The notes under the pieces: model-generated
What the model saw: only the letters and a program-made list of their open reading frames with translations
What the model was told of the DNA's origin: nothing
Databases searched by the model: none
Shown here: positions 1 to 9,500 of the stretch, piece by piece
How the letters are laid out: the number at the start of each line of letters is the position of its first letter
Position numbering within the stretch: position 1 is the stretch's first letter
Program-made: the position numbers and the translations under genes
Assembly (NCBI RefSeq): GCF_018408705.1
Contig: NZ_AP023420.1
Coordinates: 992,001 to 1,056,000, forward strand
Reading direction: 5' to 3'
From: Pusillibacter faecalis
GTDB taxonomy: Bacteria > Bacillota > Clostridia > Oscillospirales > Oscillospiraceae
Length of the DNA: 64,000 nucleotides

Positions 1-166
1 CAAGGGCATGACAGCTATAATCGCAAGCGTATCGCCGTGCATAACGCTCCGCCGCAAACCGGGCCAACCACTCCGGGCCGGGACTCAGGCCCCAGAGCAA
101 AAGAAGCAGAAAAATCCCGGTCAGGGACAAAGCAAGAACACGCAGCACCCGTTTTTCTTTGCCCAT
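1..166 (-). CDS. N-terminal fragment of a membrane-anchored protein (runs off the left edge)
   Basis: The reading frame begins at an ATG at 166 with an AAGAGGAGGC ribosome site just upstream and stays open to the window edge, giving 55 codons. After a short basic start (MGKEKR) there is one hydrophobic stretch at about residues 8-24, typical of a signal anchor, followed by an Arg/Tyr-rich segment. The family cannot be recognised from this fragment. It lies 29 bases downstream of recX on the same strand and could be co-transcribed with recA-recX. Confidence 0.6.
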   Translation of the reverse strand, partial: MGKEKRVLRVLALSLTGIFLLLLLWGLSPGPEWLARFAAERYARRYACDYSCHAL

Positions 167-195
167 GGGAGCCTCCTCTTGATGGACCGCTTTTC

Positions 196-816
196 TCAGT
201 TTTCCGTGATCTCCGCTCCCAAGCGGCTCCAGGCTGCCCGGATATCCGGCCAGGCAAAGCCCCGGCGGGCCAACGCGTCACAAAGGCGCTTTTTCTCCTT
301 CTCATCCGGGGTCCTGCCTCGGAGCTTGGACAGCAGGAAGCGGTCGATCTGCCCGGCCGGGTCCGGCAGAGCCTCCAGGGCCTCCTCCCACAGCTCCCGG
401 GGCACACCCTTTTCATGGAGCTTCTCCCGAACCCGTGCGGGACCATATCCCTTCTCCCCGCAGTGGCGAACCAGGGCCGCGGCATAGTCCGCATCGTTGA
501 TGGCGCCGATAGCCTCCATCCACTCAGCGGCATAGTGGGCCTCCGCCTCACTGGCTCCCTTTTCCCGGAGCTTGCGCTCCAAATCCCGTCGGCTCATAGC
601 CCGCCGCCCAACGAGGTCCGCTGCGGCGGCCTTGGTATTGGAAGCGCCGGCAGCCTCCTTCAGCCGCCGTAGTGCCGCCTGGTCCAAAAGATCCCCAGCC
701 CGCAGGCCGAAGTCCAGCAGCTCCTGCTCCGTGATCTTCAGGCAGGCGCCGTCCTCCAAAAAGACCAACACTCTGCCCCGTTTATGCCGGGACGCCTCAA
801 TGCGCTCAATCCGCAT
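196..816 (-). CDS. recX: Recombination regulatory protein RecX
   Basis: Encodes about 206 residues with the RecX three-helix repeat pattern, for example [16 protein letters not shown] and the later [15 protein letters not shown]. RecX binds RecA filaments and modulates their growth in the cytoplasm. The ATG at 816 overlaps the end of recA by 11 bases, so translation is probably coupled; a TTG at 822 is an alternative start. No strong ribosome site is visible, as expected for coupling. The recA-recX order is the common bacterial arrangement and supports the call. Length is near the usual family size. Confidence 0.9.
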   Translation of the reverse strand: MRIERIEASRHKRGRVLVFLEDGACLKITEQELLDFGLRAGDLLDQAALRRLKEAAGASNTKAAAADLVGRRAMSRRDLERKLREKGASEAEAHYAAEWMEAIGAINDADYAAALVRHCGEKGYGPARVREKLHEKGVPRELWEEALEALPDPAGQIDRFLLSKLRGRTPDEKEKKRLCDALARRGFAWPDIRAAWSRLGAEITEN

Positions 817-1912
817 CGTCAAAATCGTCGGCGCTCACATCGACAGCACGTCCCGCAGCCTTGGCCGCAATGCGGGACTGGCTGCTCATCAGCTTATCAA
901 AGTTTTTCCGGATATCCTCCTCCAGCTGGGCGGCGATCTCCGGGTTATCCAGCAGGTATTTTTTGGCGGCGTCCCGGCCTTGGCCAATCCGGGTCTCTCC
1001 CATGGAGAACCAGGAGCCGGCCTTCTGTACCAGGTCCAGCTTCACGCCCAGATCGATCAGCTCTCCCTCCCGGGCGATGCCCTGGCCATACATGATGTCA
1101 AACTCCGCCTCTCGGAAGGGGGGCGCGACTTTATTCTTGACAACCTTGGCCCGGGTGCGGCTGCCCACCACCTCGCTGCCGTTTTTCAGCGCCTCCACCC
1201 GACGCACATCAATACGAACGGAAGAATAAAATTTCAGTGCTCGGCCGCCGGTGGTGACTTCAGGGTTTCCGTACATGACGCCTACCTTCTCCCGGAGCTG
1301 GTTGATGAAAATGACAATGGTGTTGGTCTTGCCGATGGCGCCAGTGAGCTTACGGAGCGCCTGGCTCATCAGCCGGGCCTGCAGCCCCACATAGCTGTCG
1401 CCCATCTCGCCCTCAATCTCCGCCCGGGGCACCAGCGCCGCTACGGAGTCCACCACGATCACGTCGATGGCACCGGAACGTACCAGAGCCTCGGTGATCT
1501 CTAAGGCCTGCTCACCGGTGTCCGGCTGGGAGATCAGCATGTCCTCCACCCGCACCCCCAGAGCTCGGGCATAGGTGGGGTCCAATGCGTGCTCCGCGTC
1601 CACAAAGGCCACCTCACCCCCCCGCTTCTGGGCCTCCGCCACCACGTGCAGGGCCAGCGTGGTCTTGCCGGAGGATTCCGGCCCGTAGATTTCAATGATC
1701 CTGCCCTTGGGAAGGCCCCCAATTCCAAGCGCCACATCCAGTGCCAGGGAGCCCGTTGGGATATAGTCCACATTCAGCTCGGACCGGTCCCCAAATCGCA
1801 TAATAGAACCCTTGCCATACATCTTCTCAATCTGGGCCATCGCGGTGTCGATAGCCCGCTTCTTATCGTCCGCCGGTGCCGCGCTGGGCAGCGGTCCCTT
1901 GTCCTTTGCCAT
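806..1912 (-). CDS. recA: Recombinase RecA
   Basis: Encodes 368 residues. The Walker A motif GPESSGKT lies near residue 75, the Walker B region IVVDSVAAL follows, and the RecA signature [14 protein letters not shown] is present in the core. RecA forms ATP-dependent filaments on single-stranded DNA for strand exchange and triggers LexA self-cleavage. The start ATG at 1912 has an ideal GGAGGAAAAGACT ribosome site. recX overlaps its 3' end. No Gram-positive LexA box (CGAAC-N4-GTTCG type) was seen upstream, so SOS control cannot be shown here. Confidence 0.98.
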   Translation of the reverse strand: MAKDKGPLPSAAPADDKKRAIDTAMAQIEKMYGKGSIMRFGDRSELNVDYIPTGSLALDVALGIGGLPKGRIIEIYGPESSGKTTLALHVVAEAQKRGGEVAFVDAEHALDPTYARALGVRVEDMLISQPDTGEQALEITEALVRSGAIDVIVVDSVAALVPRAEIEGEMGDSYVGLQARLMSQALRKLTGAIGKTNTIVIFINQLREKVGVMYGNPEVTTGGRALKFYSSVRIDVRRVEALKNGSEVVGSRTRAKVVKNKVAPPFREAEFDIMYGQGIAREGELIDLGVKLDLVQKAGSWFSMGETRIGQGRDAAKKYLLDNPEIAAQLEEDIRKNFDKLMSSQSRIAAKAAGRAVDVSADDFDDAD

Positions 1913-2342
1913 AGTCTTTTCCTCCTAAATCTGATTATGTCAGCGATTGCTCCACAGCATATACTCTTTTCACAGCGGAGATGCCTATATGATGGGGCAG
2001 ACCTGACCCAAGGCCCGGCAAAGGCATTTTCTGTCCTCAGATCACCCCCATACCAGCGGCAAATCTTCCGATATAAAGCAGGTTTCTCTTCGATCTGGGC
2101 GCTCTTTTCTCCCTGCGGCAGCTTAAATCCCAAGTTTTTCAAAACATATTGGCCCCAGAGCGCATATCGAGGCAAAGAGCAGCTTGCTGAAAAGGGATAC
2201 CTCTCCCTAACCGATCCCCCGAAAAGAGTCCCTCACCATTATGAAACGTCAAATTTGAAAGCTGCTTTGCCCGCTCAAAATAGGCACTCGTTACGTCTCA
2301 TTCCGCCGGCCTCCATAAAAACAGTCGCAAATACGCCAAAAA
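1913..2342. other. Intergenic region between recA and the prmC operon
   Basis: About 430 bases without a supported gene. Frames in this stretch look random (mixed-composition, no ribosome sites). It must hold the recA promoter on the minus strand, but no strong -35/-10 pair was found. No convincing terminator hairpin was seen. Confidence 0.5.
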
Positions 2343-2447
2343 TCATGGCCTCAAGAGACATCTCCGCTGAACCGCTGCCATGATAGCGTCCGATTTATCC
2401 AGTCCCAGAACTTTGACCGCCATCCGGCCCATGTTCATCTGCACCAT
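2343..2447 (-). CDS. Possible 34-residue small ORF or gene remnant downstream of prmC
   Basis: An ATG at 2447 opens a 34-codon frame starting MVQMNMGRMAVKVLGLDKSD. The same frame is open upstream to within prmC and looks protein-like (SEEKKAQ before the Met), with Met- and Lys-rich helical character. A weak GAGGAAAAG sequence lies 8-16 bases upstream. It could be a real small peptide coupled to prmC or the surviving piece of a longer gene. The family is not recognised. Confidence 0.25.
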   Translation of the reverse strand: MVQMNMGRMAVKVLGLDKSDAIMAAVQRRCLLRP

Positions 2448-2463
2448 CTGCGCTTTCTTTTCC

Positions 2464-3330
2464 TCAGACCTCCGTGCAGAGTGTGCCGAACACCACTCTG
2501 GGGATATCCTGGTGGTCCTTCACCACCTGAATATCGCCAAAGCCCTGGGTGCGCATGATGCGCAGCACCGCGTCCGCCTGTCCGATTCCAACCTCAAAAT
2601 AGAGCCGTCCGCCAGGCACAAGGCACTCTCTCCATTGCTCGGAGATGCTGCGGTAGAAATCCAGACCATCTTCTCCTCCGTCCAGCGCCAGATGCGGCTC
2701 ATAGTCCCGGACGGATGCATCCAGCCCGGCAATATCCCCTCTGGGAATGTAGGGCGGGTTGGAGATAATACACTGAAATTCCCCCAGGGTGCGGCCTGGA
2801 CGCTCCCTGGCATCTGCCTGCACAGACACTACCCGGGCACTCAGGCCGTTGCGGCGAATATTCTGACGGCAGATTTTCAACGCCGCGTCAGAATACTCCC
2901 CCAACACCACCCTGACCCGGGAAACCTGGCTGGCAAGGGCTAACCCTATACAGCCACTGCCAGAACACAAGTCCAAAACCCGGCACTCCTCCTGTTCCTG
3001 GAGGTACTTCACAGCTTCTTCCACCAACACCTCTGTGTCTGGCCGTGGAATCAGCACGTCCGGGGAAATGTCCAGCGGCAGTCCGTAAAACTCCCATTCT
3101 CCGATGAGATAGGCCACCGGCTCTCCGGCCAAGTGACGGTCCACCAGCTTCTGCACCCGCTGTTCCAGCTCCGGGGAGGCATACAGCCCGCCGGAGCGTG
3201 CCAGTTCCTCCCGGCTCTTGCCGGTTCCGAAGCATACCAGTTCCCGGGCCTCCAGCGTGGCGGATTCGATGCCTGCGGCCCGAAGGCGCTGCCGAATATC
3301 CAAATACAAATTGTTATATGTGGTCGCCAT
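2464..3330 (-). CDS. prmC: Peptide chain release factor N5-glutamine methyltransferase PrmC (HemK)
   Basis: Encodes 288 residues. The N-terminal helical domain is followed by a class I SAM-methyltransferase domain with the motif VLDLCSGSGCIGLALA and the catalytic signature ISNPPYIP that binds the substrate glutamine. The enzyme methylates the GGQ motif of release factors RF1/RF2 using S-adenosylmethionine. It follows a DUF1385 gene by 62 bases; DUF1385-prmC(-prfA) is a recurring order in Firmicutes. No prfA follows here. The start ATG at 3330 has a GGAGTGACAT ribosome site. Confidence 0.95.
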   Translation of the reverse strand: MATTYNNLYLDIRQRLRAAGIESATLEARELVCFGTGKSREELARSGGLYASPELEQRVQKLVDRHLAGEPVAYLIGEWEFYGLPLDISPDVLIPRPDTEVLVEEAVKYLQEQEECRVLDLCSGSGCIGLALASQVSRVRVVLGEYSDAALKICRQNIRRNGLSARVVSVQADARERPGRTLGEFQCIISNPPYIPRGDIAGLDASVRDYEPHLALDGGEDGLDFYRSISEQWRECLVPGGRLYFEVGIGQADAVLRIMRTQGFGDIQVVKDHQDIPRVVFGTLCTEV

Positions 3331-3392
3331 ATGTCACTCCGTAGTCAAATTTGAGGAATTTTGCAGGATCTTGTCAAGAGATCAGGTTCTGA

Positions 3393-4367
3393 TTACCAGG
3401 CATCCTTGCCTTTTTCCTCAGGCAGCACCAGCTCCAAAGAGCGGATCGCACACTCCATCATACTGTCGTCCGGCTCGTTTGTGGTGAAATTTTGGAGCCA
3501 AAGTCCGGGTGCAGTCAGGATTTTAGCAAGGCCGTTATCCTGTACATGCCGCCCCACCCAGCGGTTAAACTCATAAGTGACCCCCACCACCAAGGGCAAC
3601 AGGAGCAGATGAATAAGCGTCCGCAGCCAGACATTGGTGATGGGCCAGATGCCGAATACCACGCTGGAGAGCAGTATGGACACAAAAATCACTACAAACA
3701 GGAAGCTGGTCCCACATCGCGGATGGTGGCGCGGCTGGATTCGGACATTCTCCACCGTCAGTGGCAGACCCGCCTCGTAGCAGAAGATGGTCTTATGCTC
3801 CGCACCATGGTATTGGAACACGCGGTAGATATCCTTTTGTCTAGAACACACAATCAAATAGCCCAGGAAGATCAGCACCTTGAGAATTCCCTCCATCAGG
3901 TTCCGCCCCCACATCGGGAAATCCGGAAAGAGATGCAGCAGTCCCCCTGTGAGGAAGGTTGGCAGCACCATGAAGAGGAACACGCTCAGCCCCACTCCCA
4001 TCGCAACTGCCAGCATAACAATGGCACTCTCCAGCTTTTTGCTGGTGAGATGCCGCTCCAACCATTGCTCAAATCGGGAGGGCTCGGACGCCTCCTCCTC
4101 TGGATAAAAATCCGCCGAGTACATCAGTGCCCGCACGCCGCTAACCATCGCCGCCAGAAAGTTGACTGTCCCCCGGATCAGAGGCATGCCTAGAATGGGG
4201 TAGCGGTCCTTGATCATTTTCAGGGCCTCCACCTTTTCCACCAGGTTTCCGTCCTGATCCCGGACCACAATGGCCTGCTTCTCCGGCCCCCGCATCAGAA
4301 TGCCCTCAATCAGCGCCTGTCCGCCAATGCTGGTGCGGAAGCCGCAGGAATTTTTCTCTTCTGCCAT
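3393..4367 (-). CDS. DUF1385 domain membrane protein
   Basis: Encodes about 324 residues from an ATG at 4367 preceded by AAAGGGATATCC; a frame extension to 4397 lacks a ribosome site. The N-terminus IGGQALIEGILMRGP and the later VFQYHGAEHKTIFCYE are hallmarks of DUF1385. Several transmembrane segments follow, such as the stretch around IVMLAVAMGVGLSVFLFMVL. The family is of unknown function and often precedes prmC. Metal or cofactor binding has been suggested for the conserved His/Glu residues, but this is not demonstrated. Confidence 0.9.
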   Translation of the reverse strand: MAEEKNSCGFRTSIGGQALIEGILMRGPEKQAIVVRDQDGNLVEKVEALKMIKDRYPILGMPLIRGTVNFLAAMVSGVRALMYSADFYPEEEASEPSRFEQWLERHLTSKKLESAIVMLAVAMGVGLSVFLFMVLPTFLTGGLLHLFPDFPMWGRNLMEGILKVLIFLGYLIVCSRQKDIYRVFQYHGAEHKTIFCYEAGLPLTVENVRIQPRHHPRCGTSFLFVVIFVSILLSSVVFGIWPITNVWLRTLIHLLLLPLVVGVTYEFNRWVGRHVQDNGLAKILTAPGLWLQNFTTNEPDDSMMECAIRSLELVLPEEKGKDAW

Positions 4368-4431
4368 GGATATCCCTTTCTTTTGTGATTCTACCACAGT
4401 CTCACCAAAATTGCAAACATTTGTTCGATTT

Positions 4432-5880
4432 CTATTTTTGCATGGGAAGGCGAATCGTCACCATCGCGCCGCCGCCCTCCGCGTTGCCGATTTCAAACTG
4501 GCCTCCATGAAGCCCCACGATCTCATCGCACACGGCAAGTCCGATGCCGCTGCCCCGGGCTTTGGAAGTACCCTTATAGAATTTCTGCTTGACGAAGGGC
4601 AGCTCTGCCTCCGGAATGCCAGGGCCAAAGTCCCGTACCCGAATCACCTGCTCCTCGCCCTCTCTGGCAATGGAAGCGACAATGCGCTTGCCGGCACCGC
4701 CGTGTTTGGCAGCATTGTCCAGCACATTGCAGAATACCTGTTTGAGCCGCTCCGGATCGCCGGGGATGGGCGGCAGAAGGTCCTCCGGCGTCTCATATTC
4801 CAGCTCAATACCCTCCTGCCGGAAGAGCTCCCGGTAGGTAAAGATGGCGTCCTCAAGCTCCGCTTGCAGATCTACCTGCTCAATCTGGAGTGTAAAGCGG
4901 CCGTCCTGCATTTTGGAGAACTCCAGCAGTTCCTCCACCATGGTGGACAGGCGCCGGGACTCGTTCAGAATAATCCGGATGCCCCGCCGCAGCTGCTCCG
5001 GGTCGCCGGTGGGGTCCTCCAGAATCGTCTCGCCCCAGCCGTTGATTGCAGTCAGCGGGGTGCGCAGCTCATGGGAGACCGAGGAAATAAACTCCGTCTG
5101 CATCTTCTCGTTCTGGCTGATCTTCAAAGACATCAGGTTGATGTTCTTCACCAGCTCACCCAGCTCATCCGGGTACTGCTTTTCAATCTGGAAGCCATAG
5201 CTGCCATCAGAAATCCGCTTGGCCGACTCCGTCACAACCGCCACCGGCTCCACCACACTGTTGATGAAAATCAGGTTGGACATGATAATCAGGGACATGC
5301 ACAGCCCGGAGACCAGAACCACCAGCAAGATCATCATCAACACTTGGCTGTTCACCACCCGCAGTGACGTGACCAGACGCAGAACCCCCACCACCCGGCC
5401 ATTGGAGGCCAGCGGGTAGGACACTGCCATAATCTGCTCCCCTGTCTCGGGGTCGATTCCCTGATAGGGATAGGGCGTCATCTCGCTCCCCGCCTGAGCC
5501 TGGCCAATGTCCGGTGTGCCCGGGGAAGTTCCAGCCGTCAGGCCGGAGGTGGAAACCTGAATCCGCCCGCTGCTGTTGATAAATTGCATCTCAATGCGGT
5601 CTTTGTCCTCAAAGGACTCCGCAGATCGGACTGCCATCTGGTAATAGGTGTTGTAGCCGCTGTCCATGAAATAGTCGTTAAAGGAGTTCGCCATGGCCTG
5701 GGCACGGGATTCCAGTCCCTTCTGCATGGAGCCGTAATAATAGCTGCAGATACCCACCGAGAACGCCACCACCAGCAGGATCAGCAGCAAAAAAACCGGC
5801 ATCACGGTGTTAAACAGCCAGCGCCGCTGTAGGCCCCGCAGCCGCAAAACTCTCCATCTTCCTATCTTTTTCCGGGCCAC
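4432..5880 (-). CDS. Membrane sensor histidine kinase (two-component system)
   Basis: Encodes 482 residues from a GTG at 5880 with a GAGGAGGAGACACC ribosome site. The order is: basic N-terminus, membrane helix 1 (about residues 20-45), an extracytoplasmic sensor region of about 120 residues, membrane helix 2 (VLMMILLVVLVSGLCMSLII), a HAMP linker, the H-box SSVSHELRTPLTAI with the phospho-accepting His, an N-box NVLDNAAKHG and the ATP-lid glycines GSGIGLAVCDE. It autophosphorylates and should signal to the response regulator at 6857-7543, encoded two genes upstream. The stimulus is unknown. The gene starts 16 bases after the EcsC gene, so the two are in one operon. Confidence 0.93.
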   Translation of the reverse strand: MARKKIGRWRVLRLRGLQRRWLFNTVMPVFLLLILLVVAFSVGICSYYYGSMQKGLESRAQAMANSFNDYFMDSGYNTYYQMAVRSAESFEDKDRIEMQFINSSGRIQVSTSGLTAGTSPGTPDIGQAQAGSEMTPYPYQGIDPETGEQIMAVSYPLASNGRVVGVLRLVTSLRVVNSQVLMMILLVVLVSGLCMSLIIMSNLIFINSVVEPVAVVTESAKRISDGSYGFQIEKQYPDELGELVKNINLMSLKISQNEKMQTEFISSVSHELRTPLTAINGWGETILEDPTGDPEQLRRGIRIILNESRRLSTMVEELLEFSKMQDGRFTLQIEQVDLQAELEDAIFTYRELFRQEGIELEYETPEDLLPPIPGDPERLKQVFCNVLDNAAKHGGAGKRIVASIAREGEEQVIRVRDFGPGIPEAELPFVKQKFYKGTSKARGSGIGLAVCDEIVGLHGGQFEIGNAEGGGAMVTIRLPMQK

Positions 5881-5896
5881 GGTGTCTCCTCCTCTC

Positions 5897-6682
5897 TCAG
5901 TCCTGCTCCATCCGGCGGCGCAGCAGAAATCGTTTTTGGTATTTGATGGACGCGTACCGCCGCACACGCCGCAGGCAAAGAAAATCACCTGCGCCACCCA
6001 CAGCGCCTGCCAGCGGGATGTTCTGCAGGGCCTTTCCATACAGCATGCTCTCCGCCAGCCGGCGGGCCGTGGCCTTGATCTGAAGGTTCACTGTAATGGG
6101 GTCATGCCAAATACCCGTCTGGGCAAAGTGTTCCAGCACCTGGTTATTTTCCCGCAGCACCGCTCCTTCGGAAAGGGCTGTTTCAATCAAGCGCAGCGCA
6201 TAGATGCGCTCTGTCTCCTCTTTACAGGAAAAGCCGAAGCTCTCCGCCGTCTCATACACGCATTTGAGCAGCAGGACTGTCACCAAAGGCACGTCCGGCA
6301 GCGTCATCCCAAGCAGTCCCATCCCAATGCCAGCGGCGCCTCCCAGCAGGACACTGCCCCGCCCGGCCCGGTCCGCCGCCTTGGAGAAAGCCCGGAGGCT
6401 TCTGCGGGTCTCCTGCAAGTGGGCCGCATATGCGTTGATCTGATAAGTCCGCTGCTGTTCCGCCCTTCGGTTCTCCCTGATGACAACGCCGCTTCCCTTG
6501 TCAAACACAACAGCCACTGCCTTTTCAAAGGCAGCTCGCAGCGTCTCAATCAGCTTTTCCGGAGCAAGCTCCGACACCTTCTGATCCAAAGGGCTCTTCG
6601 GCGGACATTCGTATTGTCGCAGGAACCGCTCCTCGCGCCGCCAAACCGCCCGAAACTCCTGTTCCCAAGCGTCCCGTTTCAT
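5897..6682 (-). CDS. EcsC family protein
   Basis: Encodes about 261 residues from the ATG at 6682, which has GGAGAGGAAGG upstream; an in-frame ATG at 6739 is an alternative. The central glycine-rich hydrophobic segment (GIGMGLLGMTLPDVPLVTV) and ESFGFSCKEE match the EcsC family. EcsC-type proteins are poorly characterised and are associated with membranes; in Bacillus, ecsC sits with an ABC transporter. Here it sits between a response regulator and its kinase, an unusual position suggesting a role in, or control by, that signalling system. About 174 bases separate it from the response-regulator stop. Confidence 0.8.
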   Translation of the reverse strand: MKRDAWEQEFRAVWRREERFLRQYECPPKSPLDQKVSELAPEKLIETLRAAFEKAVAVVFDKGSGVVIRENRRAEQQRTYQINAYAAHLQETRRSLRAFSKAADRAGRGSVLLGGAAGIGMGLLGMTLPDVPLVTVLLLKCVYETAESFGFSCKEETERIYALRLIETALSEGAVLRENNQVLEHFAQTGIWHDPITVNLQIKATARRLAESMLYGKALQNIPLAGAVGGAGDFLCLRRVRRYASIKYQKRFLLRRRMEQD

Positions 6683-6856
6683 GCCATCACCGCGGCCTTC
6701 CTCTCCGTTTAAGCTCCCCGTGGATGCCCGTATCTCCATATGAATGGGGCAAAAACTGGCTTTTGCTTCCCGGCCGCCGAAGTTTCGCTCTGCAAAACGC
6801 CTGTATGCGCCCACCGGCACGCCCCGCCGTGCGGAGCCCCGGGCAATACGCCGCTC

Positions 6857-7543
6857 TCAGAATCCCCACTTATACCCGTACCCCCACACGGTGGTGATAT
6901 AAACCGGGTTTTGTACGTTGTCCTCAATCTTCAGCCGCAGACGCCGGATGTTCACATCCACAATCTTCAGCTCTCCAAAATAGTCCCGGCCCCAGACCCG
7001 ATCCAGAATCTCCTCCCGGGACAGCGCCTTGCCAGGGTTCTCCATGAAAACCCGCATGATGGAGTACTCCACCTGGGTCAGCTTGATCCGCTGGCCGTTT
7101 TTCTCCAAAGTCCGGTTTCTGGTATTCAGCAGGAAAGGGTCCTGCCGGATTTCCCCGGTGTTGACCGGGTCTTCCCCCCCTGCCCGCCGGAACAGCGCGT
7201 CCACCCGGGCGGTCAATTCCGCTGGGGAAAAAGGCTTTGTCACATAGTCATCGGCACCGGTCATCAGCCCCGTCACCTTATCCATCTCCTGAGAACGGGC
7301 GGTGAGCATAATAATGCCGATCTTTGTATTCGTCGCCCGAATGCGCCGGCAAACCTCAAATCCGTCAATCCCGGGTAGCATGATATCCAGCAGCGCCACC
7401 TTGGTGTCCGGGTTTTCCTTGAGACACTCTAAGGCCTCCTCGCCGCTCCCCGCCTCAATCACATCGTATCCGGCGCGCCGCAGGTTGATCACAATAAAGC
7501 TCCGGATGCTGGACTCATCCTCCAAGACCAAAACTTTTCTCAT
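6857..7543 (-). CDS. OmpR/PhoB-type response regulator
   Basis: Encodes 228 residues. The receiver domain has the acidic pair in KVLVLEDESS, the phospho-acceptor Asp in ALLDIMLPG, the conserved Thr in IIMLTARS and the Lys in YVTKPFSPAE. A C-terminal winged helix follows (LSREEILDRVWGRDYFGE and VDVNIRRLRLKIED). It should bind DNA as a dimer when phosphorylated by the kinase at 4432-5880. The ATG at 7543 has GAGAGAGGATTGATACC upstream. It starts 38 bases after the lipoprotein gene, consistent with co-transcription. Confidence 0.95.
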   Translation of the reverse strand: MRKVLVLEDESSIRSFIVINLRRAGYDVIEAGSGEEALECLKENPDTKVALLDIMLPGIDGFEVCRRIRATNTKIGIIMLTARSQEMDKVTGLMTGADDYVTKPFSPAELTARVDALFRRAGGEDPVNTGEIRQDPFLLNTRNRTLEKNGQRIKLTQVEYSIMRVFMENPGKALSREEILDRVWGRDYFGELKIVDVNIRRLRLKIEDNVQNPVYITTVWGYGYKWGF

Positions 7544-7581
7544 GGTATCAATCCTCTCTCACACACATCCCTGTATGTCCA

Positions 7582-8937
7582 TCAGTAATCACCAGCGCTC
7601 CACTCGGAGGTAATCAGGCTGAACGCCTCCCGCACCTCATCCGCAGTTACGCCGTATTGCCAGGTATCGTTGGCATCTAAAAGCTCTGCCGTATAGATGA
7701 CCTCCGACTGTCGGCTGAGCAGGAACCGTCCGCCCCGCACCGCGCGGTTTTCACGGCTGGAGCCTGTGATGGCGGTAATCCGCAAAAATGGCTCCATGGC
7801 CTCGCCGTCCAGGATATAAAATGTTACGGCAGCTTCATCCGTCATGGTGGCGCGGCCCACCCAGATATGATTCAGCCACTCCTCAGGCAGCCGCAGATAC
7901 CAGCGGTCCTCTACATCGTGATAGGTATGCAGCGCCAGGCTGGATTGTCCCCCGGCGTTATATGCATACCAGTCCACCCGCTGATAAGCCGCTCCTGTCT
8001 CCATCATGGAGGAAACTTGTATGGGGCTTGGCACCTCTGTCAGTCCGTCGTTATTGATGTCTGACGGATAGAGGGAACAGAACGGGGCGATCTCGCCGGA
8101 GACGCCGGTGAGGTCGGAGAGCACAACGTTCGTCAGTTCCCCGTTGCGCACAGAGAGGATATCTGTCACCGCTCGGGACGCATCCGTTACGCCTGTGACA
8201 AAAAGCGCCGGGACCTCCTCCTGCAGCTTTCCCTGCGTCACTCTTCCCTGCTGGTTCAGCTCCGCCATCGTCACCGACAGCCGGGCAGAGGACTGGCTTG
8301 CCAGACTGCCGTCCTCCTGCCAACTGTAGTAATCAGCGACGCCGTCGCCTCCCTCGTCAGCATGGAGCACTACCAGCTCCTGCCGCTGATCCTGGTCCAG
8401 GTCCATCGCTGTATACTTGACATAGTCACTCCGTACCAGCAGGGCTGCCCCGCCTGGACGAAGTGCATATACCTCCAAAACCTGCAGCTCTGTGGTGGCC
8501 TTCCACCCCACCAGAAGCTCCATCCTCCCATCGCCATCCAGGTCCGTATAGGCAATGCTGTAGATGCCGGTACCGCTGCCCTCAATCAATTCTGTTTTTT
8601 GATAGCTATCCTCCGTGGCGGTGAAGATATAAATTTTCAAAGGTTTTTCCTCAGCGGCGTTCCGAAAAAAGGCCACCGCCTCCTCCCGGCCATCACCGTC
8701 CAAATCCACAAGCTGTACAGACTGGATGTTTGCCCCCGAGGTGGGCGCGGCATACTCCGCGCCGCTCTCCAGGATTTCATTGAGCTGTGTGTTCAACTCT
8801 GTATACTTCGCCGGCAAAGTTGGAAGGCTGTAGAGGTCTTCGGAGTTCAGCGTCAGCTTTGGTATCGTACAGCCAGAGAGCATGGATGCTAGAAAAATCA
8901 TCCCCACCAGCGTTAGATTCCGCAGGATTTTATGCAC
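7582..8937 (-). CDS. Lipoprotein with repeated Asp-rich (FG-GAP/VCBS-like) calcium-type motifs
   Basis: Encodes about 451 residues from a GTG at 8937 right after GGAGGAGGAG; a longer frame from 8991 has no comparable site. The signal peptide ends in the lipobox LSGC, so the mature protein should be a surface lipoprotein. Four motifs resembling the FG-GAP loop recur: VDLDGDGREEA, TDLDGDGRMEL, MDLDQDQRQEL and SDINNDGLTEV, suggesting a beta-propeller with bound calcium. It is the first gene of the operon leading into the two-component system, so a sensory or cell-envelope role is plausible. The substrate is unknown. Confidence 0.8.
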   Translation of the reverse strand: MHKILRNLTLVGMIFLASMLSGCTIPKLTLNSEDLYSLPTLPAKYTELNTQLNEILESGAEYAAPTSGANIQSVQLVDLDGDGREEAVAFFRNAAEEKPLKIYIFTATEDSYQKTELIEGSGTGIYSIAYTDLDGDGRMELLVGWKATTELQVLEVYALRPGGAALLVRSDYVKYTAMDLDQDQRQELVVLHADEGGDGVADYYSWQEDGSLASQSSARLSVTMAELNQQGRVTQGKLQEEVPALFVTGVTDASRAVTDILSVRNGELTNVVLSDLTGVSGEIAPFCSLYPSDINNDGLTEVPSPIQVSSMMETGAAYQRVDWYAYNAGGQSSLALHTYHDVEDRWYLRLPEEWLNHIWVGRATMTDEAAVTFYILDGEAMEPFLRITAITGSSRENRAVRGGRFLLSRQSEVIYTAELLDANDTWQYGVTADEVREAFSLITSEWSAGDY

Positions 8938-9094
8938 AAACTCCTCCTCCATTCCTTGGGAAACGCCCATAGAACACGCATAAAACAACATTTATTATCA
9001 TATCATGTCTTCCTCAGTTTGTGTAGCTTTTCTTTGGAAATTTCCCGTTTTTTACGGTCTGTTCATTTTTATTCTGTAAAGTGCAAACTCCCTC

Positions 9095-9123
9095 TTGAAT
9101 TTTCCAAAGGCTTCTTGTATAAT
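9095..9123 (+). promoter_or_regulatory. Sigma-A promoter of tRNA-Leu
   Basis: TTGAAT at 9095-9100 and TATAAT at 9118-9123 are separated by exactly 17 bases and lie 16 bases upstream of the tRNA. Confidence 0.8.
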
Positions 9124-9139
9124 AAACCAGTGTCCACCC

Positions 9140-9226
9140 GCCGGTGTGATGGAATTGGTAGACGTGACGGACTCAAAATCCGTTGGTAGCGATACCGTGT
9201 GGGTTCGAGTCCCACCACCGGCACCA
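9140..9226 (+). tRNA. tRNA-Leu (anticodon CAA)
   Basis: An 87-base class II tRNA. The acceptor GCCGGTG pairs with CACCGGC, followed by discriminator A and an encoded CCA. The anticodon loop CTCAAAA gives CAA, which reads UUG. A long variable arm and a TTCGAGT T-loop are visible. Confidence 0.97.
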
Positions 9227-9227
9227 T

Positions 9228-9265
9228 GTCGGAGCAAACGATCAGACGTTTGCTCCGACTTTTTT
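9228..9265 (+). terminator. Rho-independent terminator of tRNA-Leu
   Basis: A perfect 13-bp stem, GTCGGAGCAAACG with its complement CGTTTGCTCCGAC, separated by a 6-base loop and followed by TTTTTT. Confidence 0.95.
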
Positions 9266-9500
9266 CAAAAGTCGGCGTGCATTCATCTCCGCCATAACCG
9301 CTGCGCTGAATGTCTGCCGCCCGGCGGCCCCGTTTTCGTGCCGCACTTCATAAGAGGCGCTTTATGGAACAGCCGGTGCTTGACCTTCGGCCCTCTTCTC
9401 CGTCAATTGTCAAGAGGATGATTGAAAGGCTAATGTGAAACAATAGCTGCAAGGTGCACCCCACCGATTCTATATACTTTATAGATATAAGGAGAGAAAT

